Shown here piece by piece: positions 44,090 through 51,700 of a stretch of DNA of 64,000 bases (its first letter is position 1; each line of letters begins with the position of its first letter). The translations under genes were made by a program, and so were the position numbers. Source of the stretch: Lachnospiraceae bacterium UBA7199 (GTDB lineage Bacteria; Bacillota; Clostridia; Lachnospirales; Lachnospiraceae); NCBI GenBank assembly GCA_002490775.1, contig DKUR01000063.1, forward strand, positions 62,001-126,000, written 5' to 3'. The notes below the pieces were generated by a model. That model was not told the origin of the DNA and searched no databases. It was given only the letters and a program-made list of their open reading frames with translations.

Positions 44090-44614
44090 TTATTCTGGTT
44101 CAGAGGCGGTTTCGCCACCGCTTTCGGATGCTTCTTCAGAAGAGGGTTCCTCTTCTTCATAGGTGTAGATTTCTTCAGGGATATCTCCGTGTAAGATAGA
44201 AACGATATATTGAAATCTTACATTAGCACGTTCATAATTTTGACGGGCGGCATCTTCTAAATTTGCATTATATTCTCCTTCATAAGCCTGATGATAATAT
44301 GAAACTGCTTCCGACATATATTCGCTGGCTTCATCTGCAAGTTCATCTACACCGGGAAAGCCGGAAGGAACGTTTAAAGAAGCCATTTGCTCAAAGGAAG
44401 TATTCATGGAATCCAATAAACTTAAAAGATCAGAAACAGCAGTTTCTGAATTTGGATCAAGTGCATTGATGGAAGAGTCAATTACTCTTATATTTTCAAA
44501 AAATTGGTTCATATTTGCTTTGTAATTTTCAAGTTCAGCATCTTTGCCACAACCGGTTAAGAAAAATGCTGCCCAAAAAGTCAACAATAGTAAAATTTTA
44601 TGCTTTGCATTCAA
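44090..44614 (-). CDS. Predicted lipoprotein of unknown function
   Basis: About 174 residues. The signal peptide ends in the lipobox LTGC, followed by a helical region rich in Asn, Glu and Ala and a Ser/Glu-rich acidic tail. I do not recognise a family. The preferred start is TTG at 44614 (NAKHKILLLLTFW follows), 6 nt after GGGGGA; the ATG at 44632 has no binding site and lengthens the signal peptide. It diverges from metH. Confidence 0.75.
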   Translation of the reverse strand: MNAKHKILLLLTFWAAFFLTGCGKDAELENYKANMNQFFENIRVIDSSINALDPNSETAVSDLLSLLDSMNTSFEQMASLNVPSGFPGVDELADEASEYMSEAVSYYHQAYEGEYNANLEDAARQNYERANVRFQYIVSILHGDIPEEIYTYEEEEPSSEEASESGGETASEPE

Positions 44615-44665
44615 GGTAATTCCCCCAATCATATAATCATGTTACACTAAAAATAAAGTATCATA

Positions 44666-44695
44666 GTTGACAAATGAAGTCAACAATTGTAGTTT
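44666..44695. promoter_or_regulatory. Palindrome overlapping a putative metH -35 box
   Basis: GTTGAC and GTCAAC (44666-44671, 44679-44684) form a perfect 6-bp inverted repeat with a 7-nt centre. TTGACA at 44667-44672 lies 17 nt before TAGTTT (44690-44695), a weak -10 box. It could be an operator in the divergent lipoprotein/metH spacer. The regulator is unknown. Confidence 0.4.
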
Positions 44696-44751
44696 TGCAA
44701 AAATTATGATAACATTGAAAAAGTAGCATGAATTGCTGCCTGGAGGTGGAC

Positions 44752-47274
44752 TTGAAAATCGAGGAATTTAAGAAATTTACTGAAAATAAATTAGTTTATT
44801 TAGATGGTGCCACAGGTTCTAATCTGATAAAACGCGGAATGGGGGCTGGTGTATGCCCTGAGAAATGGATTTTGGAACACCCTGATATTTTTATTGGACT
44901 TCAAAGAGAGTTCGTGGAAGCGGGGAGCAATATTATTTATGCGCCTACTTTTACAGCAAACCGTATTAAACTACAGGAATATGGTCTTGAAAATCAAATA
45001 GAAGAGATCAATTACAAGCTGGTGGCGCTTTCCAGACAAGCGGCAGGAAAACAAGCCCTTGTAGCAGGTGACCTTACAATGACGGGGCGTCAGCTTGTTC
45101 CAATGGGAGATATGGACTTTGAGGATTTGATCAATATTTATAAAGAACAAATTCAATTTATTGCTGCGGCAGGAGCTGATCTTTTGATTGTGGAAACTAT
45201 GATGAGCCTTCAGGAGACCAGAGCCGCGCTTATTGCAGCTAAGGAGGTTTGTGAGCTTCCGGTTATGGCGACGCTTACCTTTGAGGCAGATGGCAGGACT
45301 CTTTATGGTACTGATGGGGTGACTGCAGCAGTGACGCTTGAAAGCTTAGGTGCCTGCGCCATAGGTGCAAATTGTTCTACAGGCCCTGATAAAATGGTTG
45401 AACTGATTCAAAGCATTTCTGAGGCAGCCAGTGTGCCTGTAATAGCAAAACCAAATGCCGGAATGCCAAGTCTTAACAGCAAAGGCGAGACTGTGTATAG
45501 TATGGAGGCGGAAAAGTTTGCTGAGGAAATGATAAAACTAGTTCATGCAGGAGCAGGTATTTTAGGTGGATGCTGCGGAACTACGCCTCAATATATAGAA
45601 AAGATGGTAAGCGCAACAAAGGGAATGAAGCCCGTAAGAAATAAAAAATCCGGCATGCGTTATCTTTCCAGCGAAAGAAAAACTTTGGAATTTGGGCTGG
45701 ATTCACCATTTATTATTGTAGGTGAAAGAATTAATCCCACCGGAAAGAAGAAATTACAGGCACAGCTTCGGGAGGGAAGCCTGGATATGGTGCTTTCCTT
45801 TGCGGAAGAGCAGGAAGCTTGCGGTGCTGCTTTGCTGGACATTAATATGGGGATGAGCGGCATTGATGAAAAGGAAATGATGCTGAAAGCGCTGGATGAA
45901 GTGACTATGGCATCCAATCTGTCTTTATCCATTGATTCCAGTCATGTAGATGTAATTGAAGCTGCTCTTCGCAGGTATCCGGGAAGAGCCCTTATCAATT
46001 CTATATCAGGGGAAAAAGAAAAACTGCAAAAGCTTCTTCCTATTGCAAAGAAATATGGAGCTATGTTTATTTTGCTTCCACTTTCCGACAAGGGACTGCC
46101 GGAAAATCTGGAAGAAAAGATACAAATTATTGATGAAATCAGTGACATGGCGCTTGACAATGGCATGACCAGAGAGGATATTGTAGTAGATGGGCTGGCT
46201 GCTACAGTAGGCGCAAATCCAAATGCGGCAAAAGAGGTACTTGAAACACTTCGCTATTGCAGGAAAAAGGGATTTGCAACTATCTGCGGTTTATCAAACA
46301 TTTCTTTTGGCCTGCCAGAGCGGGGTTTTGTAAACGCTGCTTTTCTTACAATGGCAATTCAAGAGGGACTTACAATGGCAATTGCAAATCCTTCCCAGGA
46401 TTTATTGGTAAATACGGCATTTGCTGCGGATCTTTTGATGAATAAAAAAGAAGCAGATATACGCTATATTGACCGGATTGCAATTTATAAAGAGAAAATG
46501 CCTGTTTTGACAGGTGTTTCACATCCCTCTGCTTCAGCTTATGTTGCCGACAAAGGAAATACTGGAGAGCCGCAGGCTTTGGATACTGCTTCTAATAAAA
46601 TTGAAGAATCAGATAACCAGATTTATCAGGATGTGATGAAAGGAAACCGAAAGCAGATCAAAGAACATACTAAAGCTATGCTGGAAGAGCTTAAGATGCC
46701 AGACGGTTCGACAGAAGAATCAGGTCAGGCTGCAGGTCACATTTTAAATGATATGCTGCTTCCGGCAATCGGTGAGGTAGGAGAGCTGTTTGATAAGGGA
46801 AAATATTTTCTTCCCCAGTTGATTGCCAGTGCAGAAGCAATGAAACTATCAATTGAATATTTGGAACCCTTCCTTACTACAGGAACAAATAAAGAGAAAA
46901 TGCCTGTGATCGTAATTGCTACAGTGGCAGGCGATATTCATGATATTGGGAAAAATCTGGTTGCTTTAATGTTAAAAAATTATGGATTTCAGGTGATCGA
47001 CCTTGGAAAGGATGTTCCCAAAGAAGTTATTATTGAACAGGCAGTGAAGCATAATGCGCAGATCATTGCGTTGTCAGCACTTATGACTACTACAATGCAG
47101 GAGATGAAGCGGGTAGTGGATTATGCAAGGGAAAAACAAATCAAGTCGAAAATCATGATAGGCGGAGCTGTTATTACTTCAGAATATGCCGCTGAAATCG
47201 GGGCCGATGGATATTCAAGGGATGCGGCGGAGGCAGTAAAGGTAGCGAAAAGACTGCTTCAAATAGAAGAATAG
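44752..47274 (+). CDS. metH: Cobalamin-dependent methionine synthase, no reactivation domain
   Basis: An 840-residue enzyme. Domains in order are: homocysteine-binding (1-290; zinc cysteines in GANCSTGPD and GGCCGTTP), pterin-binding (about 320-570; VGERINPTGKKK, LDINMG), and cobalamin cap and binding domains (about 630-840; DIHDIGKNL with the cobalt-ligand His). It lacks the C-terminal AdoMet-dependent reactivation domain, as is usual in clostridia. I chose TTG 44752, 5 nt after GGAGG; the upstream ATG 44728 has no site. No cobalamin riboswitch fits in the short leader. Confidence 0.94.
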   Translation: MKIEEFKKFTENKLVYLDGATGSNLIKRGMGAGVCPEKWILEHPDIFIGLQREFVEAGSNIIYAPTFTANRIKLQEYGLENQIEEINYKLVALSRQAAGKQALVAGDLTMTGRQLVPMGDMDFEDLINIYKEQIQFIAAAGADLLIVETMMSLQETRAALIAAKEVCELPVMATLTFEADGRTLYGTDGVTAAVTLESLGACAIGANCSTGPDKMVELIQSISEAASVPVIAKPNAGMPSLNSKGETVYSMEAEKFAEEMIKLVHAGAGILGGCCGTTPQYIEKMVSATKGMKPVRNKKSGMRYLSSERKTLEFGLDSPFIIVGERINPTGKKKLQAQLREGSLDMVLSFAEEQEACGAALLDINMGMSGIDEKEMMLKALDEVTMASNLSLSIDSSHVDVIEAALRRYPGRALINSISGEKEKLQKLLPIAKKYGAMFILLPLSDKGLPENLEEKIQIIDEISDMALDNGMTREDIVVDGLAATVGANPNAAKEVLETLRYCRKKGFATICGLSNISFGLPERGFVNAAFLTMAIQEGLTMAIANPSQDLLVNTAFAADLLMNKKEADIRYIDRIAIYKEKMPVLTGVSHPSASAYVADKGNTGEPQALDTASNKIEESDNQIYQDVMKGNRKQIKEHTKAMLEELKMPDGSTEESGQAAGHILNDMLLPAIGEVGELFDKGKYFLPQLIASAEAMKLSIEYLEPFLTTGTNKEKMPVIVIATVAGDIHDIGKNLVALMLKNYGFQVIDLGKDVPKEVIIEQAVKHNAQIIALSALMTTTMQEMKRVVDYAREKQIKSKIMIGGAVITSEYAAEIGADGYSRDAAEAVKVAKRLLQIEE

Positions 47275-47304
47275 ATACAGAAGAAATAAAAGGAGCATAG
47301 AAAA

Positions 47305-47694
47305 ATGGATGAATTGATCAAATATTCTAAGAAGCAATTGTTTTATGCCAGAGTAAGAACGCTGGCATCTATTGTAACAGCGGGAGCGCTTGTAATATGT
47401 TTGTTCATTTTGGTACCTGTAGTTCTAAATAGTGCTGCCAAAGCAAACGATATTATGGAACAGGCATCTGAAACAATAATTCTCGCTGATACAGCGCTTG
47501 AAAGTATTACGGAAATGAGCAATTCCATAACAGAAATGGGTGATAATATGGATACATTTATTATGGAAAATGCAGAATCTATAGAAGTCGTAATGAAAAA
47601 GATAGAAGCAGTGGATTTTGAAGGATTAAACAGTGCAATTAAGGATTTGGGAACTGTGATTGAACCGCTGGCTAAGTTTTTTAATAAATTTTAA
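47305..47694 (+). CDS. Small membrane-anchored coiled-coil protein
   Basis: A 129-residue protein with one N-terminal membrane segment (ASIVTAGALVICLFILVPVV). After it comes a helix with heptad-like ITEMSNSITEMGDNMDTF, as seen in methyl-accepting or band-like coiled coils. It has no recognised family. It is 30 nt after metH with AAAGGAG before the ATG, so it may share that transcript. No link to methionine synthesis can be inferred from sequence. Confidence 0.7.
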   Translation: MDELIKYSKKQLFYARVRTLASIVTAGALVICLFILVPVVLNSAAKANDIMEQASETIILADTALESITEMSNSITEMGDNMDTFIMENAESIEVVMKKIEAVDFEGLNSAIKDLGTVIEPLAKFFNKF

Positions 47695-47722
47695 TTGTAT
47701 ATAAAAGACAGGACAATAGAAT
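47695..47722 (+). promoter_or_regulatory. Promoter of the second ilv cluster
   Basis: TTGTAT, 16 nt, TAGAAT at 47717-47722, 22 nt before the ilvB start codon. It begins right at the stop of the upstream gene. The untranslated leader would be too short for a T-box or attenuator. Confidence 0.55.
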
Positions 47723-47744
47723 CAAGAAGGAGTTTAAGTATAAA

Positions 47745-49361
47745 ATGATAGGAGCAGATGCAATAGTAAAATGTTTGGAAGAGGAAGGCGTAGAATATGT
47801 TTTTGGATATCCCGGGGTGGCAATCTGTCCCTTTTACAACAGCATATTAAATTCAACGATCCAAACGATCTTGATAAGAACTGAGCAGAATGCAGCACAT
47901 GCAGCAAGCGGTCTGGCAAGAGTATCTGGTAAGGTAGGGGTATGTGCCGTTACTTCAGGACCGGGAGCAACAAATGTGATCACGGGGATTGCAACTGCCT
48001 TTGCAGACAGTATACCCCTTGTATGTATCACTGGCCAGGTAAATTCCGAATTGCTGGGGAGTGATGTGTTTCAGGAAGCAGATATTACAGGTGCGGTAGA
48101 ATCATTTGTAAAGTATAGTTATTTAGTGAAGAATGTAAATGATATTCCGCGTATTTTTAAAGAGGCATTTCACATTGCAAACACCGGAAGAAGAGGCCCT
48201 GTTTTAATTGATATTCCTATTGACATACAAAATGCAGAGATCAGGAAATTTACATACCCGGAATCAGTTTCCATGCGCACCTATAAGCCTACAGTCAAAG
48301 GAAATATTGTACAGATCAAAAAAGTGGCGGCAGAGCTTGAAAAATCAAAGCGTCCCATTATATGCGCAGGGGGAGGCGTTCTTTTATCTAACGGGGAAAA
48401 GGAACTGCTTGCTTTTGCCCAGAAATACAGTATACCTGTGGTTTCCACCATGATGGGAATTGGGGTTATGCCTACAAGACATCCTTTATATTTTGGTATG
48501 GTGGGAAATAATGGAAAGCCTTATGCAAATCGGGCTATGAATGAATCCGATCTGCTTATTATGGTGGGAGCAAGAGTTGCGGACCGGGCAGTCAGTCAGC
48601 CTGATCTAATCACCAATAATAAAGTATTGATTCATATTGATGTTGATCCGGCGGAAATCGGTAAGAATGTTGGCCCTACAATCCCTTTAGTAGGTGATGC
48701 AAAACATATTTTTGAAGATTTGCTTTTGCAGGAATTTACCTGTGAGCATGAAGAATGGATCGACACATTAAACAAATATAAGATGGATATGGTGCCTAAA
48801 AGAAATCCCAACCCTGATTATGTAGATCCGGCAGGATTTATTACACTTCTTTCTGAAAAAATGGAAGAGGATGGCATTTATGTTGCGGATGTAGGACAAA
48901 ACCAAATCTGGTCCTGTGGGTACCATATTGTCAAAAGAGGAAAGTTCCTTACTTCTGGCGGGATGGGAACTATGGGGTATTCCATTCCGGCGGCTATGGG
49001 AGCCAAGCTGGCTGATAAACGCAGGCAGGTGATTGCTGTCTGTGGAGATGGTTCTTTTCAGATGTCTATGATGGAGCTTGCAACCATGCGCCAGCATGAT
49101 ATTCCGGTTAAAATTATTGTTCTAAAAAATAATTACCTTGGAATGGTTAGAGAGTATCAGCATTATACTTATAAGGACAATTATTCAGTAGTAGATTTGT
49201 CTGGAAGCCCTGATCTGGAAAAGCTTTCATCGGCATATGACATGAAATTTTTACGCCTTATGAATATGGAAAAAGTGGACGAAATTCTGGATGAATTTTT
49301 AAATAAGGATGAATCGGTACTTTTAGAATGTGTGATTGATCCTATGGATCTGGTAAAGTAA
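47745..49361 (+). CDS. ilvB: Acetolactate synthase large subunit (copy 2)
   Basis: A 538-residue thiamine-diphosphate enzyme. EQNAAHAASGLARVSGKVGV includes the catalytic Glu, and GDGSFQMSMMELATMRQHDI with NNYLGMVREYQ is the cofactor motif. It is about 20 residues shorter than copy 1 at 20998 and clearly diverged (GYPGVAICPFYNSIL instead of GYPGGTILNVYDAL), so it is not a recent duplicate. Two ilvN genes follow, making this the more complete acetolactate synthase locus. Confidence 0.94.
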   Translation: MIGADAIVKCLEEEGVEYVFGYPGVAICPFYNSILNSTIQTILIRTEQNAAHAASGLARVSGKVGVCAVTSGPGATNVITGIATAFADSIPLVCITGQVNSELLGSDVFQEADITGAVESFVKYSYLVKNVNDIPRIFKEAFHIANTGRRGPVLIDIPIDIQNAEIRKFTYPESVSMRTYKPTVKGNIVQIKKVAAELEKSKRPIICAGGGVLLSNGEKELLAFAQKYSIPVVSTMMGIGVMPTRHPLYFGMVGNNGKPYANRAMNESDLLIMVGARVADRAVSQPDLITNNKVLIHIDVDPAEIGKNVGPTIPLVGDAKHIFEDLLLQEFTCEHEEWIDTLNKYKMDMVPKRNPNPDYVDPAGFITLLSEKMEEDGIYVADVGQNQIWSCGYHIVKRGKFLTSGGMGTMGYSIPAAMGAKLADKRRQVIAVCGDGSFQMSMMELATMRQHDIPVKIIVLKNNYLGMVREYQHYTYKDNYSVVDLSGSPDLEKLSSAYDMKFLRLMNMEKVDEILDEFLNKDESVLLECVIDPMDLVK

Positions 49362-49372
49362 GGAGAAGGCAT

Positions 49373-49861
49373 ATGAAAAGAATATATTCGGTATTAGTGG
49401 AAAACCGTTCCGGTGTACTCTGCAAGGTGGCGGGGCTTTTTTCCAGACGCTGCTTTAATATTGATTCTCTTGCAGTTGGGGAGACGGATGATTCGGCAGT
49501 ATCCTGCATGACCATTGTCAGCAGTGGAGATAAGCGTACCATAGAGCAGATTGAAAAACAGCTTAACAAGAAGCTGGATGTGATTAAGGTGAAAACTTTT
49601 GATGAAATAAGCAGTATCAGCAGGGAACTGCTTTTGATGAAAGTGAAATATAATAAGAGCAACCGCAGAGACATTATGGAGATTTGTGAGATCATGAATG
49701 CCCAGATTGTAGACATGTCTAAAAATATGATGCTGATTCAAATGTGTGATATTCCTGAGAGGATACAGATCCTTATCAGCATGTTTAAATCTGTCAGTAT
49801 TGTGGAAGTGGCACGTACCGGGACACTGGCGCTCCAAAAATGTAATGAGACAGAAGGTTGA
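49373..49861 (+). CDS. ilvN: Acetolactate synthase small subunit (first copy)
   Basis: A 162-residue regulatory subunit. The N-terminal ACT domain starts YSVLVENRSGVLCKVAGLFS, with the valine-site residues Asn and Gly kept. The usual RRGYNI is RRCFNI here. A C-terminal ALS-ss domain follows. It starts 11 nt after ilvB copy 2. It is more divergent than the next ilvN copy. Confidence 0.93.
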   Translation: MKRIYSVLVENRSGVLCKVAGLFSRRCFNIDSLAVGETDDSAVSCMTIVSSGDKRTIEQIEKQLNKKLDVIKVKTFDEISSISRELLLMKVKYNKSNRRDIMEICEIMNAQIVDMSKNMMLIQMCDIPERIQILISMFKSVSIVEVARTGTLALQKCNETEG

Positions 49862-49901
49862 CTTTTCCGCGGTAAATTGTTAAAATAAATTTCAACGTTA
49901 T

Positions 49902-49962
49902 GGGAGGTAAAACCTCCTTAAATGACAAGGGAGGTTAAAACCTCCAAAAAAACAGGAGGTTT
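49902..49962 (+). ncRNA. Alternating GGAGG/CCTCC leader, predicted ribosome-binding-site switch
   Basis: Five segments alternate: G1 GGGAGGT (49902-49908), C1 ACCTCC (49912-49917), G2 AAGGGAGGTT (49927-49936), C2 AACCTCC (49939-49945), G3 AGGAGGTTT (49954-49962, the real binding site). G1:C1 plus G2:C2 leaves G3 free. C1:G2 (9 bp with one bulge) plus C2:G3 (7 bp) hides it. Two tiny open frames, 49900-49938 and 49922-49966, overlap the region. The structure is read directly; regulation is inferred. Confidence 0.6.
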
Positions 49963-49967
49963 ATAAT

Positions 49968-50465
49968 TTGCGCAAAAAAGTATTTCAGCTTATAGTGGAT
50001 AATACCTCCGGCGTATTAAGCCGGATTTCAGGTCTTTTTTCAAGAAGAGGCTATAATATTGAAAGTATTACAGCAGGGGTTACCGCAGATACGCGGTTTA
50101 CGAGAATCACCATTGTAGCATCTGGTGATGATGAGATTTTAGATCAAATTGAAAAGCAGGTAGCCAAACTGGTGGATGTAAAGGATGTAAAAGCACTAGA
50201 ACCGGAAAACAGCGTTTACCGCGAACTTGCGCTGATCAAGGTAAAAACCAGTAAGGAATTAAGACAGGGAGTTATCTCCATTGCCGATATTTTCAGGGCT
50301 AATATTATTGATGTAGCCCAGGACAGTCTTATTGTAGAGCTTACCGGAACACAGGATAAAATAAATGCTTTTATCAGTCTTTTAGGCGACTATGAAATTT
50401 TAGAGCTTGCTAGAACCGGTATTGCCGGTTTAGGAAGAGGAACAGAAAACGTTACTTATCTGTAA
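49968..50465 (+). CDS. ilvN: Acetolactate synthase small subunit (second copy)
   Basis: A 165-residue regulatory subunit with a canonical ACT domain: DNTSGVLSRISGLFSRRGYN, then IESITAG. The C-terminal domain ends LARTGIAGLGRG. The start is TTG, 8 nt after GGAGG, and that binding site is part of the preceding RNA structure. It is nearer the standard IlvN/IlvH sequence than the first copy and could serve either ilvB. Confidence 0.93.
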   Translation: MRKKVFQLIVDNTSGVLSRISGLFSRRGYNIESITAGVTADTRFTRITIVASGDDEILDQIEKQVAKLVDVKDVKALEPENSVYRELALIKVKTSKELRQGVISIADIFRANIIDVAQDSLIVELTGTQDKINAFISLLGDYEILELARTGIAGLGRGTENVTYL

Positions 50466-50485
50466 AAACAGTGGGTATACATAAT

Positions 50486-50515
50486 GGAGGCAGAACCTCC
50501 TGAGGAAGAACCTCA
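50486..50515 (+). ncRNA. Tandem GAGG/CCTC hairpins before ilvC
   Basis: GGAGG-CAGAA-CCTCC (50486-50500) is directly followed by TGAGG-AAGAA-CCTCA (50501-50515): two 5-bp stems with 5-nt A-rich loops. The ilvC ribosome binding site AAGGAG (50522-50527) follows 6 nt later. The arrangement recalls the leader before the second ilvN, but alternative pairing with the binding site is weak (3 bp). Confidence 0.5.
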
Positions 50516-50533
50516 TATGGAAAGGAGTCAAAA

Positions 50534-51553
50534 ATGGCAAATATTTATTATCAGGAAGATTGCAACCTGTCCTTACTGGAAGGAAAAACAATTGCAGTGA
50601 TCGGCTATGGCAGTCAGGGACATGCACATGCATTAAATGCAAAGGAATCAGGATGTCATGTTATTATTGGTCTTTATGAAGGCTCAAAGTCCTGGGCAAA
50701 GGCCGAGGCACAGGGATTTGAAGTATATACAGCGGCTGAAGCGGCTAAAAAGGCAGATATTATTATGATTCTTATTAATGATGAACTGCAGGCTGCTATG
50801 TATAAAAAAGACATTGAGCCTAACCTTGAAGAGGGCAATATGCTTATGTTTGCACATGGCTTTAATATTCACTTTAATCAGATCGTGCCTCCTAAGAATG
50901 TAGATGTTACTATGATTGCGCCCAAAGGGCCGGGCCATACAGTAAGAAGCGAATATCAGGCTGGCAAGGGGGTTCCCTGCCTTGTAGCTGTTCATCAGGA
51001 TGCGACAGGAAAAGCACTTGACAAAGCTTTGGCATATGCACTTGCAATCGGTGGAGCAAGGGCAGGTGTACTTGAAACCACCTTCAGAACAGAAGCAGAA
51101 ACAGATCTTTTTGGAGAACAGGCGGTTCTTTGTGGTGGTGTATGTGCATTAATGCAGGCAGGCTTTGAAACACTTACGGAAGCTGGATATGATCCCAGAA
51201 ATGCATATTTTGAATGTATTCATGAGATGAAGCTGATTGTTGATTTGATCTACCAGTCAGGCTTTGAAGGAATGAGATATTCCATCTCCAATACAGCAGA
51301 ATATGGTGATTATGTGACAGGGCCTAAGATTATTACAGAAGAAACCAAAAAGACCATGAAAAAAATTTTAAAGGATATTCAGGATGGTTCTTTTGCAAAG
51401 GAATTCCTGCTTGATATGTCTCCGGCAGGCGGACAGGCACACTTTAAGGCTATGAGAAAACTGGCTGCAGAGCATCCGGCAGAACAGGTTGGCAAGGAAA
51501 TCCGTAAACTGTATAGCTGGAATAATGAAAGTGACAAGCTGATCAACAACTAA
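50534..51553 (+). CDS. ilvC: Ketol-acid reductoisomerase
   Basis: A 339-residue class I enzyme that isomerises and reduces acetolactate or acetohydroxybutyrate. The nucleotide motif is VIGYGSQGHAHALNAKESG. MIAPKGPGHTVRSEYQAGKG (20 residues) and the metal ligands in ETDLFGEQAVLCGG follow. The loop after the motif reads VIIGLYEGSKSW, with Glu near the position that decides NADH or NADPH use, so cofactor preference is open. AAGGAG lies 6 nt before the ATG. Confidence 0.97.
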   Translation: MANIYYQEDCNLSLLEGKTIAVIGYGSQGHAHALNAKESGCHVIIGLYEGSKSWAKAEAQGFEVYTAAEAAKKADIIMILINDELQAAMYKKDIEPNLEEGNMLMFAHGFNIHFNQIVPPKNVDVTMIAPKGPGHTVRSEYQAGKGVPCLVAVHQDATGKALDKALAYALAIGGARAGVLETTFRTEAETDLFGEQAVLCGGVCALMQAGFETLTEAGYDPRNAYFECIHEMKLIVDLIYQSGFEGMRYSISNTAEYGDYVTGPKIITEETKKTMKKILKDIQDGSFAKEFLLDMSPAGGQAHFKAMRKLAAEHPAEQVGKEIRKLYSWNNESDKLINN

Positions 51554-51621
51554 GCTGATTGAAAGACTTATCAATCAGAAAAGATAACGAATGACACGCT
51601 TCGCGAGCCATTCTTATGTAT

Positions 51622-51654
51622 AAAAAGTCGGGGCAATTATGTCCCCGGCTTTTT
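51622..51654 (+). terminator. Terminator of the second ilv cluster
   Basis: AAAAAGTCGGGG (51622-51633) pairs with CCCCGGCTTTTT (51643-51654) with one G-T wobble. A weaker hairpin CTGATTG/CAATCAG (51555-51578) precedes it. Confidence 0.85.
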
Positions 51655-51700
51655 GTACAGTGGGATAAAAAGATATACCATGTTTAAGAAAGGATAAACT

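Noticed and set aside
44633..44751. Cobalamin or SAM riboswitch before metH
   Set aside because: The spacer is about 120 nt, shorter than a cobalamin riboswitch, and shows none of the conserved core segments.
49900..49966. Classical leader peptide for ilvN attenuation
   Set aside because: The two small frames contain almost no valine, isoleucine or leucine codons, so a codon-stalling attenuator is unlikely; only the base-pairing switch is kept.
51555..51578. Hairpin CTGATTG/CAATCAG as the ilvC terminator
   Set aside because: It lacks a T-run; the strong terminator at 51622-51654 fits better.
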